DNA from: Paramacrobiotus metropolitanus
Lineage: Eukaryota > Tardigrada > Eutardigrada > Parachela > Macrobiotidae
Reading direction: 5' to 3'
Length of the DNA: 64,000 bases
NCBI RefSeq assembly: GCF_019649055.1
Contig: NW_026570332.1
Location: 248,001 to 312,000, forward strand
A program made the position numbers and the translations under genes. This document shows positions 39,201 through 49,984 of the stretch, in pieces (the stretch's first letter is position 1; every line of letters begins with the position of its first letter). The notes under the pieces were generated by a model. It did not search any database and was not told where the DNA came from. It saw nothing but the letters and a program-made list of their open reading frames with translations.

Positions 39201-41561
39201 GCCTGCGCAAAAGACAACTGCTCAACCACCCAGCCACCAACAGTACCAACAACTCCGCCGCTAACAACGGTAGCACCAACAAATTCCACCGGAAAGTTTG
39301 TCTTCCCGAAAGACTGCGAAACCACTGACACATGCACCATTGTGGCCACGTTCCAAACTGATCCCGACGACAATGGAAAGGTCGCCGTGACCTTGGAAGG
39401 AAAAGCCGATGCCGGGCAGGAGACGTTCTGGTTTGCTTTGGGAGTGGCACCTGGCATGTCAATGGTCAGTAGCGACTGTTGGCTTAACGGAAGCGAGCGT
39501 ACGGTTTTTAAGCGTAAATTTTGAGCAGCATCCAGTAGCTCACAGTCAGAATTTCGATGAATCTTCATGATGATTTATATCAAGCTGTTTGCTTCAACTA
39601 TTGCCGTTACTCTTGAAGGCTAATGCCATGGTGTTGGAATGCGTGGTTTGGCGATCGAACGCCTCGATGCCAGCCCAGCCGGGAGTTTTTACATCGTACA
39701 ACAGCGATGATCACAAAAATTTTCCAACGGTAATAATTCGGTTGTCGATGAGCATCTGTGCGGGCATTTCTTTTTTGGTCAGCGTAAAGTGTTACAAATT
39801 TGGCATAACAATTTGTTTCTTTATCTTGAAAATGAAAACGAGTAGTAAAAAAAATGTAGAACACGAGCACAGCCCACAACATATGACGGGGATATCGATG
39901 ATATTTTTAAATTTAGAATAATATCAATTGTATTTTCCCTTGCAGGCCATGAATGGCGTAATGGCAACTTCTATGAAAGCCGTCGATGGAAAGTTCACTT
40001 GCTCCATGACAGTCGACGTAGTACGAACAGTGTTCTGGAACGACAAAAATGCCACCTTCGATCTGAATACTCCTTATTATTTGCTACTAGCTAAGGGATC
40101 AGTGACTAACGGTAACATATACTTGGTTTAAGACCTGATTACTAGTGAATTATTATTGTTTTTTTTGCGACTAGACCACACGAAAGATTACCATCAGGAC
40201 AAGAGGGTTTGGTCGACCGTAACTGTGGTTGTGAATAGTACGTCTGGAGGCGATATTCCTGTTGCTCGTACTACCAACGCTTTGAAAAAAACACACGGTG
40301 AGTGCAGGAAGTACCTGTTAAAGCGCAGCCTGCGCTGTGCGTCTGTCGAATTCTTTTTTTAACCTGGCAAGACTTGCTCCGTATTTGAATTATTACTTAT
40401 CATTCTTCTTGGTTTATCTTCAATATTAGCAATACTGATGGTACTCGCATGGAACTTCTGCGCCGCAATGGGAATGTTTTTTGCACGCCATACTAAAGAC
40501 ATGTGGCCCGATACTCAACCTTTTAAGGTCAAACTGTGGTTTACGGTAAGCTTAACATTTGCTTTCGGATTTTGTGGTAAAATGAAAGCGAATGGAATTT
40601 TCAATTGCGAAGAAATTGGCTTAAACGTCTGTTTTTGCAGATCCATCGTGTGCACATGGTTTCCGCAGTTGTCCTGTCTATCACGGCTGTGGTCATAATT
40701 TTTGTGGATAAACAGCAATGGTTGGATGTTCCTCACGCCTACACCGGCATTATTACGTTCGCTCTGGCCTTTGTCCAGCCGATTATCGCCACCTTCCGAC
40801 CCCACCCGGGTACGCCGAATCGCAAATATTTCAACTGGATTCACTGGAGTATTGGATACGGAGCACTGCTGTTAGCCGGTAAGGAAGATTGAAATTTACT
40901 GAACGTAAAGATACGAACGAATTGAAATGTTTGATCGCGTGTGCCCACACTCCAACAGTGACCGTAAAATTTATTAACTAAGCGAAAAACCTTTATTCAG
41001 GTGTAACAATGGCTTTGGGTACTCTGTTGGACGCCTTGGACATCGATCCCGTGGCTACGTGGATTGTGGTAGGAGCATACGCTTACAATGCCCTTCTGCA
41101 GCTGATCTTGGAAATCCACAAAGCAGGACAGGCAAATAAGAAACGTAAGTTAACAGGTTTACTGTGATTTATTAGATTTTACTCTCTAATGCTAATAAGT
41201 TTTCCTGTAAGCATGAGCTTGTTGTTATTTATTCCGGTTTTTGTCTGATGGTTGTGTTTCTTATTTCCCGATTTCGTGGTTTAATAAATACTGCGCTTTA
41301 TTTAATTTTATTTTATCTGCTTAGGCCGCGAGTCCAGAGAGCATTTGGCCAAAACCGATGATAAGCCAGAAAAGGTGGAACCGGTTATTGAGCCACTGGA
41401 ACCGGTACGTACCGCGATTCTTTTCTCCCATTTTGTAATGCACTCGAGAACTGTGTTTATCATTGCAGGATGATATGGTTCGAAAGGTTATCCTGGGTTT
41501 GACTTGGCTGGGATTGTTTGGTGATACGATTGCAGTGATTGTTTTCATTGCCATTGCGTAG
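30234..41561 (+). CDS. Eight-DOMON cytochrome b561 protein (FRRS1/SDR2-like, expanded)
   Basis: Predicted membrane b-type cytochrome moving electrons between extracellular DOMON hemes and a transmembrane b561 core. Exons: 30234-30363 (signal peptide), unit 1 31692-31897, 31975-32076, 32277-32466; unit 2 33247-33449, 33513-33614, 33792-33960, 34014-34097; unit 3 34203-34432, 34534-34635, 34879-35047, 35129-35227; unit 4 35321-35529, 35734-35835, 35897-36065, 36172-36300; unit 5 36445-36647, 36712-36813, 36962-37130; units 6-8 37289-37587, 37701-37811, 37975-38131, 38239-38528, 38735-38839, 38915-39080, 39145-39464, 39619-39729, 39946-40111, 40175-40297; b561 40430-40545, 40641-40878, 41001-41144, 41325-41404, 41469-41561. 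Skipping exon 32528-32607 gives 1,795 aa. Units share CG..R.C.GVP.GC...NC, FWVGFG.S.SGGM, AVVQC, LLLGSGWIN and KWHL..P. The core has six hydrophobic helices with His in IHRVH, PHAYTG and WIHW. The 36300/36301 intron uses a GC donor. Confidence 0.93.
31459..31602 (+). pseudogene. Possible BTB/T1 (KCTD-like) fragment inside intron 1 of the DOMON gene
   Basis: A 48-codon open stretch reads with a pattern like the second half of a KCTD-type BTB (T1) domain: LFVDGQPFLASLRNFLFRN, then FLIDEAELFGVAL, ending at TGG AAC|GTAAAT, a plausible donor. The first half of such a domain is not found nearby. The complementary strand is also open over the same bases, with a charged reading (NKEVGTIYEQIPKEK, KKRLSIDEKMPADLRKAKED) ending in a stop. 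One of the two is probably a real exon or a decayed gene piece nested in the intron; I cannot tell which. Confidence 0.3.
32528..32607 (+). CDS. Alternative terminal exon after DOMON unit 1
   Basis: This exon corresponds to the fourth (d) exon of the later units. It starts in the same phase after TTTGTAG, carries the conserved His (KLEEHFDIP) and the MACGTKC motif, then reads into TAA (32605-32607). Used as a last exon it gives a 235-aa secreted single-DOMON protein; an AATAAA follows at 32887-32892. Exon 32277-32466 ends in phase 1 and the next unit begins in phase 1, so skipping this exon keeps the long frame open. A poorer internal donor (GCAT|GTGGAA, exon end 32587) would also keep the frame and retain the His, giving about 1,815 aa. 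Which forms exist needs transcript data. Confidence 0.7.
32887..32892 (+). terminator. AATAAA poly(A) signal for the short DOMON isoform
   Basis: Canonical hexamer 280 nt downstream of the internal stop at 32605-32607 and 350 nt before the next coding exon. This position fits a proximal polyadenylation site. Confidence 0.4.
33008..33030. repeat. Inverted repeat, 9-bp arms
   Basis: AATTCCTTA, 5-nt loop, TAAGGAATT, perfect arms, in the gap between the alternative terminal exon and DOMON unit 2. Possible hairpin in the pre-mRNA; function unknown. Confidence 0.5.
36830..36869. repeat. 20-bp tandem duplication in a DOMON-gene intron
   Basis: Two adjacent copies of a 20-bp unit (ATTTTGTTTGCACTGGCG plus two bases) differing only at the last two positions, in the intron between exons b and c of unit 5. 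It looks like a recent replication-slippage event. Confidence 0.9.
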
Positions 41562-41882
41562 TGATTAGTCGATTATGTGCCCTTATAGGGCCATTAGTCG
41601 ACGCAGGTTTTTGCATTTTACCGGTGATTTAATTTTATTTCTGTGATGAATGTTAAACTTGATCTTGGCCTGTTGTGAGTGTTCACTTCTTCGCCAGAAG
41701 TGTGCTCTCCTGCCATTTGTTGATTTATTGTTCTGTGATTTTGGTATCGAAAGGAAAAAAAACTTGTCAGTAACGTAAATGTTACGGGTACAGATACAAC
41801 ACGCAATGTAAAATACATACAGCGCAAAATACGAACACGGTTTAATCAGTGGCATTAAACAGCGGCCAGCCTGTTGAGCACT

Positions 41883-41888
41883 AATAAA
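41883..41888 (+). terminator. AATAAA poly(A) signal of the DOMON-b561 gene
   Basis: Canonical hexamer about 320 nt past the stop codon at 41559-41561. The convergent minus-strand gene ends at 41994, and its own hexamer (TTTATT on the plus strand near 41634 or 41725) lies beyond this one, so the two 3' UTRs probably overlap. Confidence 0.5.
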
Positions 41889-41993
41889 TAATACTGAAAT
41901 ATCCTGATAAAAGATCAAAAATAAAAATTTTAGTCACTCCCATTTGCCGTACCAGCGGCAAAACTATTTAAACTAGAAAACAACCTAAAATTT

Positions 41994-44662
41994 TTAAAAG
42001 GCCTTGCTCCAAGTAACAAAGCTTCCGAAGTTGTTTTTGTTGTCCCCTTTCGAAGCGCAAATCATCTGGCAGATGGCTTGATTGCCCGTCGTGTGGCATT
42101 TATCATGGCAGTCCTGGGGTGAGGTACCGGCAATCAGCGCGCTGTTTTCTTTTGAAATAGCATCTGAAAAGGAGCTCATCCGTAAAGTACCGTTGGAGAA
42201 ATACAAAATAACTCGTAGAATACTAACTAATGGGAGGAGAGGTCGTCGAGGTGCCGTTTCCCGCAACCACAATGGTGTCATCGTCATCTGTAAAAAATTA
42301 GAATAATTCAGTAAAAAAATCGCAAAAATTCTGTATAAAAAAACAAAACATCCCATCCAATTACTGCACGCTGCTCACCGACATCCTGATCATCGCTTTC
42401 GTCTTCCGCACTGGCGCCGAGATCAGTTCGACCGGCACGAGCTGGCACACTTCCCGCACGGGCCGGGACACCCAGAAGGTTCGCCCAGATGCCGTTTGGC
42501 CGCTTTGAAAGGTCCCGGACCCAAGAGGCCATGCGCCAGGCCAGGTGGAACTGCAAGTCCCGATCCCGGAATCATGCTGGGCGAAACGGAGCCGGCCATT
42601 GAATTTGCCCCGAGACCACTGCCGCTGGTAAACATGCCGCCCGGATAGGCGATGGCAGTCAGCGGGGCTTGCGACCCTCGAACGGTTCCCACTCCGATGC
42701 CGGGATTGACGCCGCCAGCTACGGCTTGGACAGGGACAGATACCAAAGAGTAACCACCTAGAAAAACGATATTATTTGTTAAATTATGAATAGTTTGTTT
42801 TTATATATTATTATTGTTTGAAAATAATTTTCTCTGAATAGAAAAAAGAGTAAGTTTATCACGAAAAAATCACGAAGCAAAAATTTTTAGAATTTTATGC
42901 AGCAACCAAAAGTTACTGACGAGCTTAATTAGCAGTTTACAGAGCACGGCGATTTTCTGCCTCGCTGACCGCTGTTTTGCTATACTTCTACTGAATTGAG
43001 CTAAATTACCAAAACCATCCGCCGCTGGGTACAATATCATCTGAACAGGCGCCTGGGTCACCGGAACCACGATCGGCAGTGTAGTGGACGTGGGCAACGT
43101 CGTCGAGAAGGTATCCACGGATGTGGCAGTGGTGGCCATGGAAGCATCCGTCACCAGCGCAGTGGGCTTGACCGGCATTTCCGTGGTCTCACCAGTCGTC
43201 ATCCCTGTAGTGGCAGTGGAGCTCTGCGCATCTGTAGTCCCCATCGTAGTGGTTTCAGTAGCCATCGTCGTACTGGCTTCTGTAGTTGCAGTCTCGGTGA
43301 TGGTCGCCTCCGTGACAGCGGTGGTTGTGGTGTCTTGAACCGTGGTTGTGGTTTCGGGTGCGGTGGTTGTAACTTCTGCCGTGGTGGTTGTCGCCTCGGA
43401 TGCAGCGGTTGTGACGTCCTGTGCCGGTGTCGTTGATGCGATTTCGCTCACCGTTGATCCGGATGTGGTCGCCGTGGTTGTGTTGGATGCGTCGACGTTT
43501 GACGCTGTTGTCGTGGATGCGGCGTCGTCGTCCATTTCAAGCCATGGCTCGCCCATCTGGCGCTTGACCCGACCGAACGTAGCGTTTACTGTTTTAAGTG
43601 GGATATATCCCAATCGCGCCTGTTCCTCGCCGGTCAACTTGCTGAAGTCGAATTCGTACCAGCTGAATCCACGGGACACTAAAGCGCGCTCCGACCAGTG
43701 TTTCGTTACTGATCAAAACTGCAAACAGCTCATATTTCATTGTCAAGTAACATGTGCCATATCTGCATACTAAAAATAATGATTATTCGTTAATTCGGTT
43801 ACAGTGTATGAACTGGATGCTTGTATATATACTCTTCCTTTAATTGCGATAGCAACCTCTAATATGACTGCTTTTAAGATCAACGCGGAACATTTAGATT
43901 ATTAAATGTTATATAATTTTTGATTGGTACTTACTATTAACTCGTATCATTAAATTATTAAATTGTTACATGATTTCTTCTCGGTTTTCTTTACCTTTGA
44001 AAAGCTTGAACTCGTTGCACAAGTTGGTAACATTAATAAAAGTGGGAAGTCCGGGACCGGTGATGTTCTGGGCCGTGAAGAAGGTATTGTAGCAGTGGCA
44101 CCGATCCGGCAGCAGAATGGCATGTGGAACAGCAGCGCATTTCCTGGTAGCATCCGTCATCGGCTTGACCTCGCATTTCCTACTACAGTTCGGTGGCATT
44201 GCCAGAATTCCGGCTTCCACCGCCATTTCTTCAGCGCTGTTGACGAAGTTTTCCACTGCAAACAACCATTATTAAAATCTATATATTAGAAAACCAGAAA
44301 AATAAGCAACTGCTCAAAATTCAATATCCTGCGTGAGCAAATTTTTAACGAGCAAGAAATCAAAGAAAATGTGGCCGGACAAATGTGGATTTGGTTCGGC
44401 AGAGTAAAATCGACCTTTCAGCAACTGCGCTATTGCGAATTACCCTGTATTCTGCATAATTTTTTAACTTTTCGATTTTTGATATTAATTACCGGTAAGG
44501 ACAGCATTTACTACTCATATTAAAATCGGTCACGCTTTTAAAAGACTTACCAGATATTTTCTTGGCACATTCCGTTATCCCAAGACTCATCAGCAGAACC
44601 GAGGAAACCAGAGCCGCAGCTGCAAAATAGGGAGATGCGGCCATCCTTCGCCCGCGATCCAT
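41994..44662 (-). CDS. Secreted Thr-rich mucin-like protein with Cys-rich ends
   Basis: Unrecognised secreted protein, 529 aa. Exons on the minus strand: 44662-44551, 44255-43995, 43678-43010, 42757-42472, 42410-42379, 42287-42228, 42163-41994. Layout: signal peptide (about residues 7-33, ending near ITECAKK); an N-terminal Cys-rich domain (NCSRKCEVK, RKCAAVPHA, DRCHCYNTFF, NLCNEF) with N-glycosylation sites; a WYEFDFSKL region; a furin-type site RVKR (about residues 161-164); roughly 150 residues dominated by Thr, Ala and Ser (TTTT runs), expected to be heavily O-glycosylated; a Gly/Pro/Ser-rich hydrophobic segment; an acidic patch (EDESDDQDVDDDD); and a C-terminal four-Cys motif (CHDKCHTTGNQAICQMIC). 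The 61-nt intron 42471-42411 is inferred because the frame must shift there. No known domain recognised; cuticle, gut-lining or egg-coat roles are possible. Confidence 0.75.
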
Positions 44663-46394
44663 TTCACAAAGCGATTCGAAGGAAAAAAGATATTCACATA
44701 CAATGATCACAGGCTAGTTATAGTTCTTCTAGTAAAACTTCAAGCACACTGATAAGTGCAAGTCATTCGGATTGGATTGGAAAAGCAAACAAATTGAATG
44801 ATAGTGTACTGCTACGAAATTTCAAATTTCTTTTATCCAATTTTTCTCGAATGGCCTGCTCGAAAATAATTTTAAATACCGTTACATCAGCGTAGCTATA
44901 GAGCGAGTACGAGCATCATTTTATAGTGGCGTGACCGGGCACACAATCTGAGTCTATTGTATATGCTGCGACATCTCCAATCAAATCGCATACATTCGTA
45001 ATTTTCCCGGATTCATGGGGGATTTTTTGTTTTGGCGTACGCTTCATTAAGTACTATATTGAACATTTACCTTCAGTTATATACAATCGTACATTTCCAC
45101 ATTGGCAGGCAATCATGCGTGTTCCATAGCAAATATTGTACGAATATTATGTACCGCCGTACTAAGCATTTGCGCTGTGCATTCATGCCCGGCGTATAAT
45201 ACCTTTGACAGCTACAAAGTAGCCTTTGGTCATCGGTACTCTGACACACTCATTTACCAGAGTCATAATCGCCGCTCTGCAGTTGCACGTACCGTATCAG
45301 TGATAACGATAATTATTACTAATATCAATGATAATTATTATCAATTGTCAACGATAATTAGTATGACCTTATTTACGTTTTAACTGAAACTCCGTATGCA
45401 TTAGAATTCTTTATTGATTTTGTCAGCAAAAAAGCTTTTCAAACAGTGGTACATGTAAGGAAAATGTTAAAGTGCCGCAATCAGGGACTGAAATGTGTTA
45501 AAAGTCAAAAGGCTGGCTTCTCCCACATCACATGCCCGGCAAACCAGAAGACCGTTTCCACTGCAGAACTAAATATTGCAACATTTCAGTCTCAACATTG
45601 CCAGTGAATCAACTACAGTATGCACAAATAGTTGTATGTATAGCGTGACAAATCTTCATGGAATTCGTTTTGAATAATAATCGTGAACTGGCAAAAGCGC
45701 AGTCGTAATCGTATACCAAAATTTGAAACTGCATCTGAACGAACATACGAGCATTGCAAGCATTCGAACATGTATTCTGTTTTAACTAACTGAACTGCAA
45801 ATTCTCCAGAACAAGGCACAATTTTTTAAGCTTAAATACTTTTTGAAGTGAGGTGATTTGACGCAGGCGTTCAATGAATGCTGCCCGCGTTACTAGTAAT
45901 TCCGTAAATCTGTATACGTGTTGTTTGTATTTTTGTGTCACGTGGGAAGTATGGGAAGGCCAGGGCATATAACTGACTTACCAAACTTGACCTTAAATTC
46001 TTTTAGTTTGCACAATTTTTCTGAAATGACGTTAATCGCCCGCGAATGCGATGCAACAGTCAGTCAGTCACGTTAGATTTCAATACATTCAGGAAATTAA
46101 AGTAATGGTGGTAACGCCTTTGAAACAATCGCTTCTTTACCCAACGAAAGTGTTGTCTACTTGAACGACTGTCGATTTTCTGGATTCAGCATTACACTTC
46201 ACATAATATTGCTAAATCATACATTTTTCTAATGGTTTAGCCCGAAACGTGAAACACGTCCTACTTCGATGAGGATGCCATAAAAGGCTGCAAAGTAGCC
46301 GGTAAGAAACCTGTTGTTAGCATTCTCTGTTCGTAAATAATATTTTTTTGTGAAATTTGTACAAATAATATAGTTTCCAAACATACTAAAGAGA
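44663..46394. other. Intergenic between divergent mucin-like and protease genes
   Basis: 1.7 kb with no supported gene. Contains an AT-rich imperfect repeat at 45299-45362. Confidence 0.45.
45299..45362. repeat. Imperfect GATAATTATTA-type repeat
   Basis: Three or four degenerate copies of a GATAAT-TATTA word in direct and inverted order within 64 bp. Each contains GATAA, the core of GATA-factor sites; it lies in the shared upstream region of a mucin-like and a protease gene. Regulatory role is inference. Confidence 0.4.
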
Positions 46395-49138
46395 ATGTTT
46401 ACAACCTCAGTTTTTGCACTCTGTGCAGTGCTCACCATCAGTTGCGTTTCCGCTCAAAATACTAATACTATGCCTAGTAAGTTCTCAAAAATTTTAAATA
46501 TTTTTATTCAGTTTCGAAAAGTAGTTAATGGATATCGATAAATTTCAGCACCTTATAACCTACAATCATACGACTCGGACCGAGCGATGCAGAATTTCTC
46601 CGGTCAAGAAAGCGGCGCGTTCTATTCGCATCCGGGCTTTTACAGCTACCCTCGGCAGCCGTACGTCGCCGGAACGAGAAAGCGATTTATTATCACTCTA
46701 CCCACTTATTGTCGAGCCCAGCTATCCCTGGACATGACCAACACCTACACGTTTAACATTCGTGATTACGACTTTGGGGTGATGTTCGATGGGAAACTGG
46801 CCACGAATATTGGAACGACGATGTGTGACCAAAAAAGTTATATGAATCTCCAGCAAAGTACGGTTAAACAATTGGTAGTGTCAAAAGATTCATCGTTTAA
46901 TATATTGGCTTAAAACTATTAATATACAATCGAACTGGCTATCAGCCGGTGAAACACAAGTATTAGTTTTTATGCATTGTATTTATAATGTCTTCCTTCT
47001 CTTTTGCAGAGGGTACCAACTACCAATGTACGTTCTTTCAGCTTATGGATTAATTTCTGAACGTAGTGTAAAAAATAAATATCCTTTCGCAGCGGTGACC
47101 ACTTCCGACAAATCAGCAACTCGAACCTTTTTAAGCAGCACCAATGTGGCGGTGTTTGACTTCTGCGCTGACCCTTACAACCTGGATAACGATCCCACAC
47201 GCAGACTGGGATTCGCCATCAGCTGGAACTGTATACGCACTCCGACGAACCCCAATCCAACAACCACGACAACCACCACGACCCCACAACCAACAGTTAC
47301 TAATCCTGCAGTCGCTAACTGTGGTGTTCCCATCAACTCAAACAACCGACCAAGTACCGCGTTCCAGACTGAGGCGTCGACTCGCATTGTCGGCGGTGTG
47401 CCGGCCGCATCCAACTCCTGGCCGTGGGCAGTTGGTCTGATTAACACGCAGTATGGAGGACAGTTTTGCGACGCCACTGTGGTAGGCTAATTATTTTTCA
47501 CAGCTGTAGCAATACTTACCTGTAGGTTATTTGAAAATTTCCAAACTAAGTGGTTAAAGAGATATCATATAATGTATGATCTGCAATTTAAGAATAGGTT
47601 TTTATTGAATTATTTGAAAACTTGATTCTTTAATTTTAATGTTGTCCGTTGCAGTTAAATAGCCAGTGGGTTGTTACCGCCGCGCACTGCGTTAATACTA
47701 GTACGGAAGCAAAGTTCCAGCAAAACGTGAAGGTATTGTACTTGTACATACAATACGTAAACCATAGTGCAGTACATACATGGGATAGCGGTATGCCGAG
47801 TAAAAAATAATGGAACTGCTTACCATTAATTAGGCTTTATACTTCTTGGTTGGATTTTATGTATTTCTAAATAACTGAACCTTTGCAATGACAATTTTGA
47901 GCCTCTTAGCGGCTTGTGAGCCGTTAAAACTTTAATGTATTGGTTTTAGGTTTATTACGGCAGCCAGAATTTGCTGAACAGCCAGGTAAATACCACGTAC
48001 TTACTCTCAGGAATTTAAAATTCATCCGTATTATAAATTGGGTCGATTAAATTTTGACCCAATTATAAAAGCTATAAATTAATAAAAAACATGATAACTT
48101 GATACCTTGTATTGTACTGTACATTTAGCAAGCCAGCGTCGCCCGCGTCATTTGCCATCCGAACTACAATACGGGAAACCAACCATTCAGCAATGATGTT
48201 GCACTGATTAAGTTAACTGCGCCTATTCCGAATTTCCCTAATTCCATGGTATCACCAATTTGTCTGCCAAGCCAGGCAATCGGAACTTTCCAAGCACAGT
48301 CGTATAACAGAACCACAGGTCGTCCGTTTGCATATGTGGCTGGCTGGGGAACGATTCAGTCCGGACAACGTAAAAATTTTAACTCGTATTGTGAAATGAT
48401 ATACAGTATTATACACTCTCAGTTTACGTGGCTTTGACGAAAGCGATCTTTTAAAAATTGCAGAAAACAGTGATGCAGCAATTGGATCCGGTAGTGATCA
48501 GCTCCGGCAGACCAATATCGACATATTTAGCAGCACTGACTGTCATAAAGCATACGATTACGGGAACACACGGTTCCCGGACACTGCGGTAATGTTGACT
48601 CCCTGCTAAAAGATTTAAAAGGTCAGACTATTCTGAGTTCTGCGCTTTTCGATAGATTTGCGGTGGCATAACTGAAGGTGGACGGGACTCTTGCCAAGGT
48701 AAACTCACCATCACTTGCGGTTAGAATGGAATGTGTTTTAATATTTTTGCGCTTACACGGTGCATCTCTTACGTTTCACTTTCACATACCATGTTTACGA
48801 TTTCTGGCAAGTTTAATTCTGGAATCTGCTGTCTATTAGTACTGTCTCAGCCCGAAGGGCAAGCGTACTTCATATAATCAATGTTAGCTAAAGTTTTCGC
48901 TGATTATCCCTGCCAAATTGAAACGCATTTCAGGATGCCAAGTTGTTGTTTGATTGTAGGAGATTCTGGGGGACCCCTCGTGATGGCTGTACCACCAACT
49001 TACAACAGTTACGCGCTGTACGGGATTGTATCGTTCGGTGCCGGATGTGCCCAGGCCGGTCTACCAGGAGCGTACACCGATGTCTTCCAATTGAAAAAAT
49101 GGATAACGGACTCAATGGCAGATCCCCGCAATCAGTGA
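46395..49138 (+). CDS. Secreted trypsin-like serine protease with N-terminal CUB-like domain
   Basis: Secreted S1A endopeptidase, 520 aa. Exons: 46395-46476, 46549-46857, 47012-47481, 47655-47732, 47950-47985, 48129-48369, 48464-48588, 48656-48698, 48960-49138. Order: signal peptide (MFTTSVFALCAVLTISCVSA); a domain of about 190 residues with sparse Cys, possibly a divergent CUB (ends GFAISWNC); a Pro/Thr linker with eight Thr in a row; a Cys-containing propeptide (NCGVP); the activation site TRIVGG; then the protease domain. The triad is complete: His in TAAHC, Asp in NDVALIKL, Ser in GDSGGP. An Asp six residues before the catalytic Ser (GGRDSCQGDSGGP) predicts cleavage after Lys/Arg. The activation cleavage after Arg means it is itself a substrate of a trypsin-like enzyme, as in protease cascades. 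The second acceptor of a tandem AGAG at 47011 is needed to keep frame. Confidence 0.92.
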
Positions 49139-49984
49139 AAATTTTGGAAACTATTCCAGAAGTTAATGCACAGAGACGGTTCAACAGACCTGCCGGTGTA
49201 ATGTAAACTGTTTCTTCACAAGATTACGCCGGTAACTGACCATGAGTACAACGCCGGTGCTTCGACAGTGTGTCGTTCGAAATACGTTGTTGTGGTTTAG
49301 CGTGTCTTGCCGCACTAGATCAAATTTTCTCAGATTAATTTATTAACATTGTTACACATGCGCATTTTCCTGGTGTATGAAAAATGGGAAAAAGTAAATA
49401 CCATTGATGCAAATAATCGGTAAGGAAGCGAACTGCCAAGTTTTTTAAGTGCCACGTGCGGCAACGGCATAATATTAATTTTAAAAGTTATAAGAAGACA
49501 AACTGATCTCATAAGGTTTATGTTTGGTTACCTGTATTACGCTACATACGTACGTTTGCAAGACGCTACCCTGGATATTCTCATATAAAATATTATCTCA
49601 CGTGCAAATCTTTTTCACATCTATAATATTATATACACAGCATAATTATGTGTGAAATTAAAATTCATTTTCTTGGTCTGTATGTACCAGTTTCGGTGGT
49701 GCCAAGTAATTTCGCGCGTTAGTTAAACCAGTTTATATGGATGCCATAATTAATTCTATTCTCTTCCTTATCAACCGATTCGACTGGATGGTTAGATTCA
49801 AGGGCTTTATACATCGGCGACCAGTTAGCGACGTGCTCGTTTCGATAAGTTGCCGCTGCACTTGAAAACAGTATACAGTATACAGTACTTCGCTATAGCT
49901 GAGCACGCACTCGCAGTCAGTTAAATCGGTTTGGCAGCAGCACACTTGCTCCCCATTTTGATTTTAAAGTTTCCGGACAACGCA
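49139..49984. other. Intergenic, protease to GST
   Basis: About 850 bp with no coding signal. It should contain the protease 3' UTR and GST promoter. A nested GTATACAGTATACAGTAC stretch lies near 49869. Confidence 0.45.

Noticed and set aside
38903-39568. 221-aa open frame on the minus strand
   Set aside because: It lies opposite well-supported DOMON exons of units 7-8 and also crosses an intron of that gene; it is an antisense shadow of biased codon use.
43084-43773. Val-rich plus-strand frames (84 and 143 aa)
   Set aside because: Antisense reading of the Thr-rich exon of the mucin-like gene; runs of Val are what Thr/Ala codons give when read in reverse.
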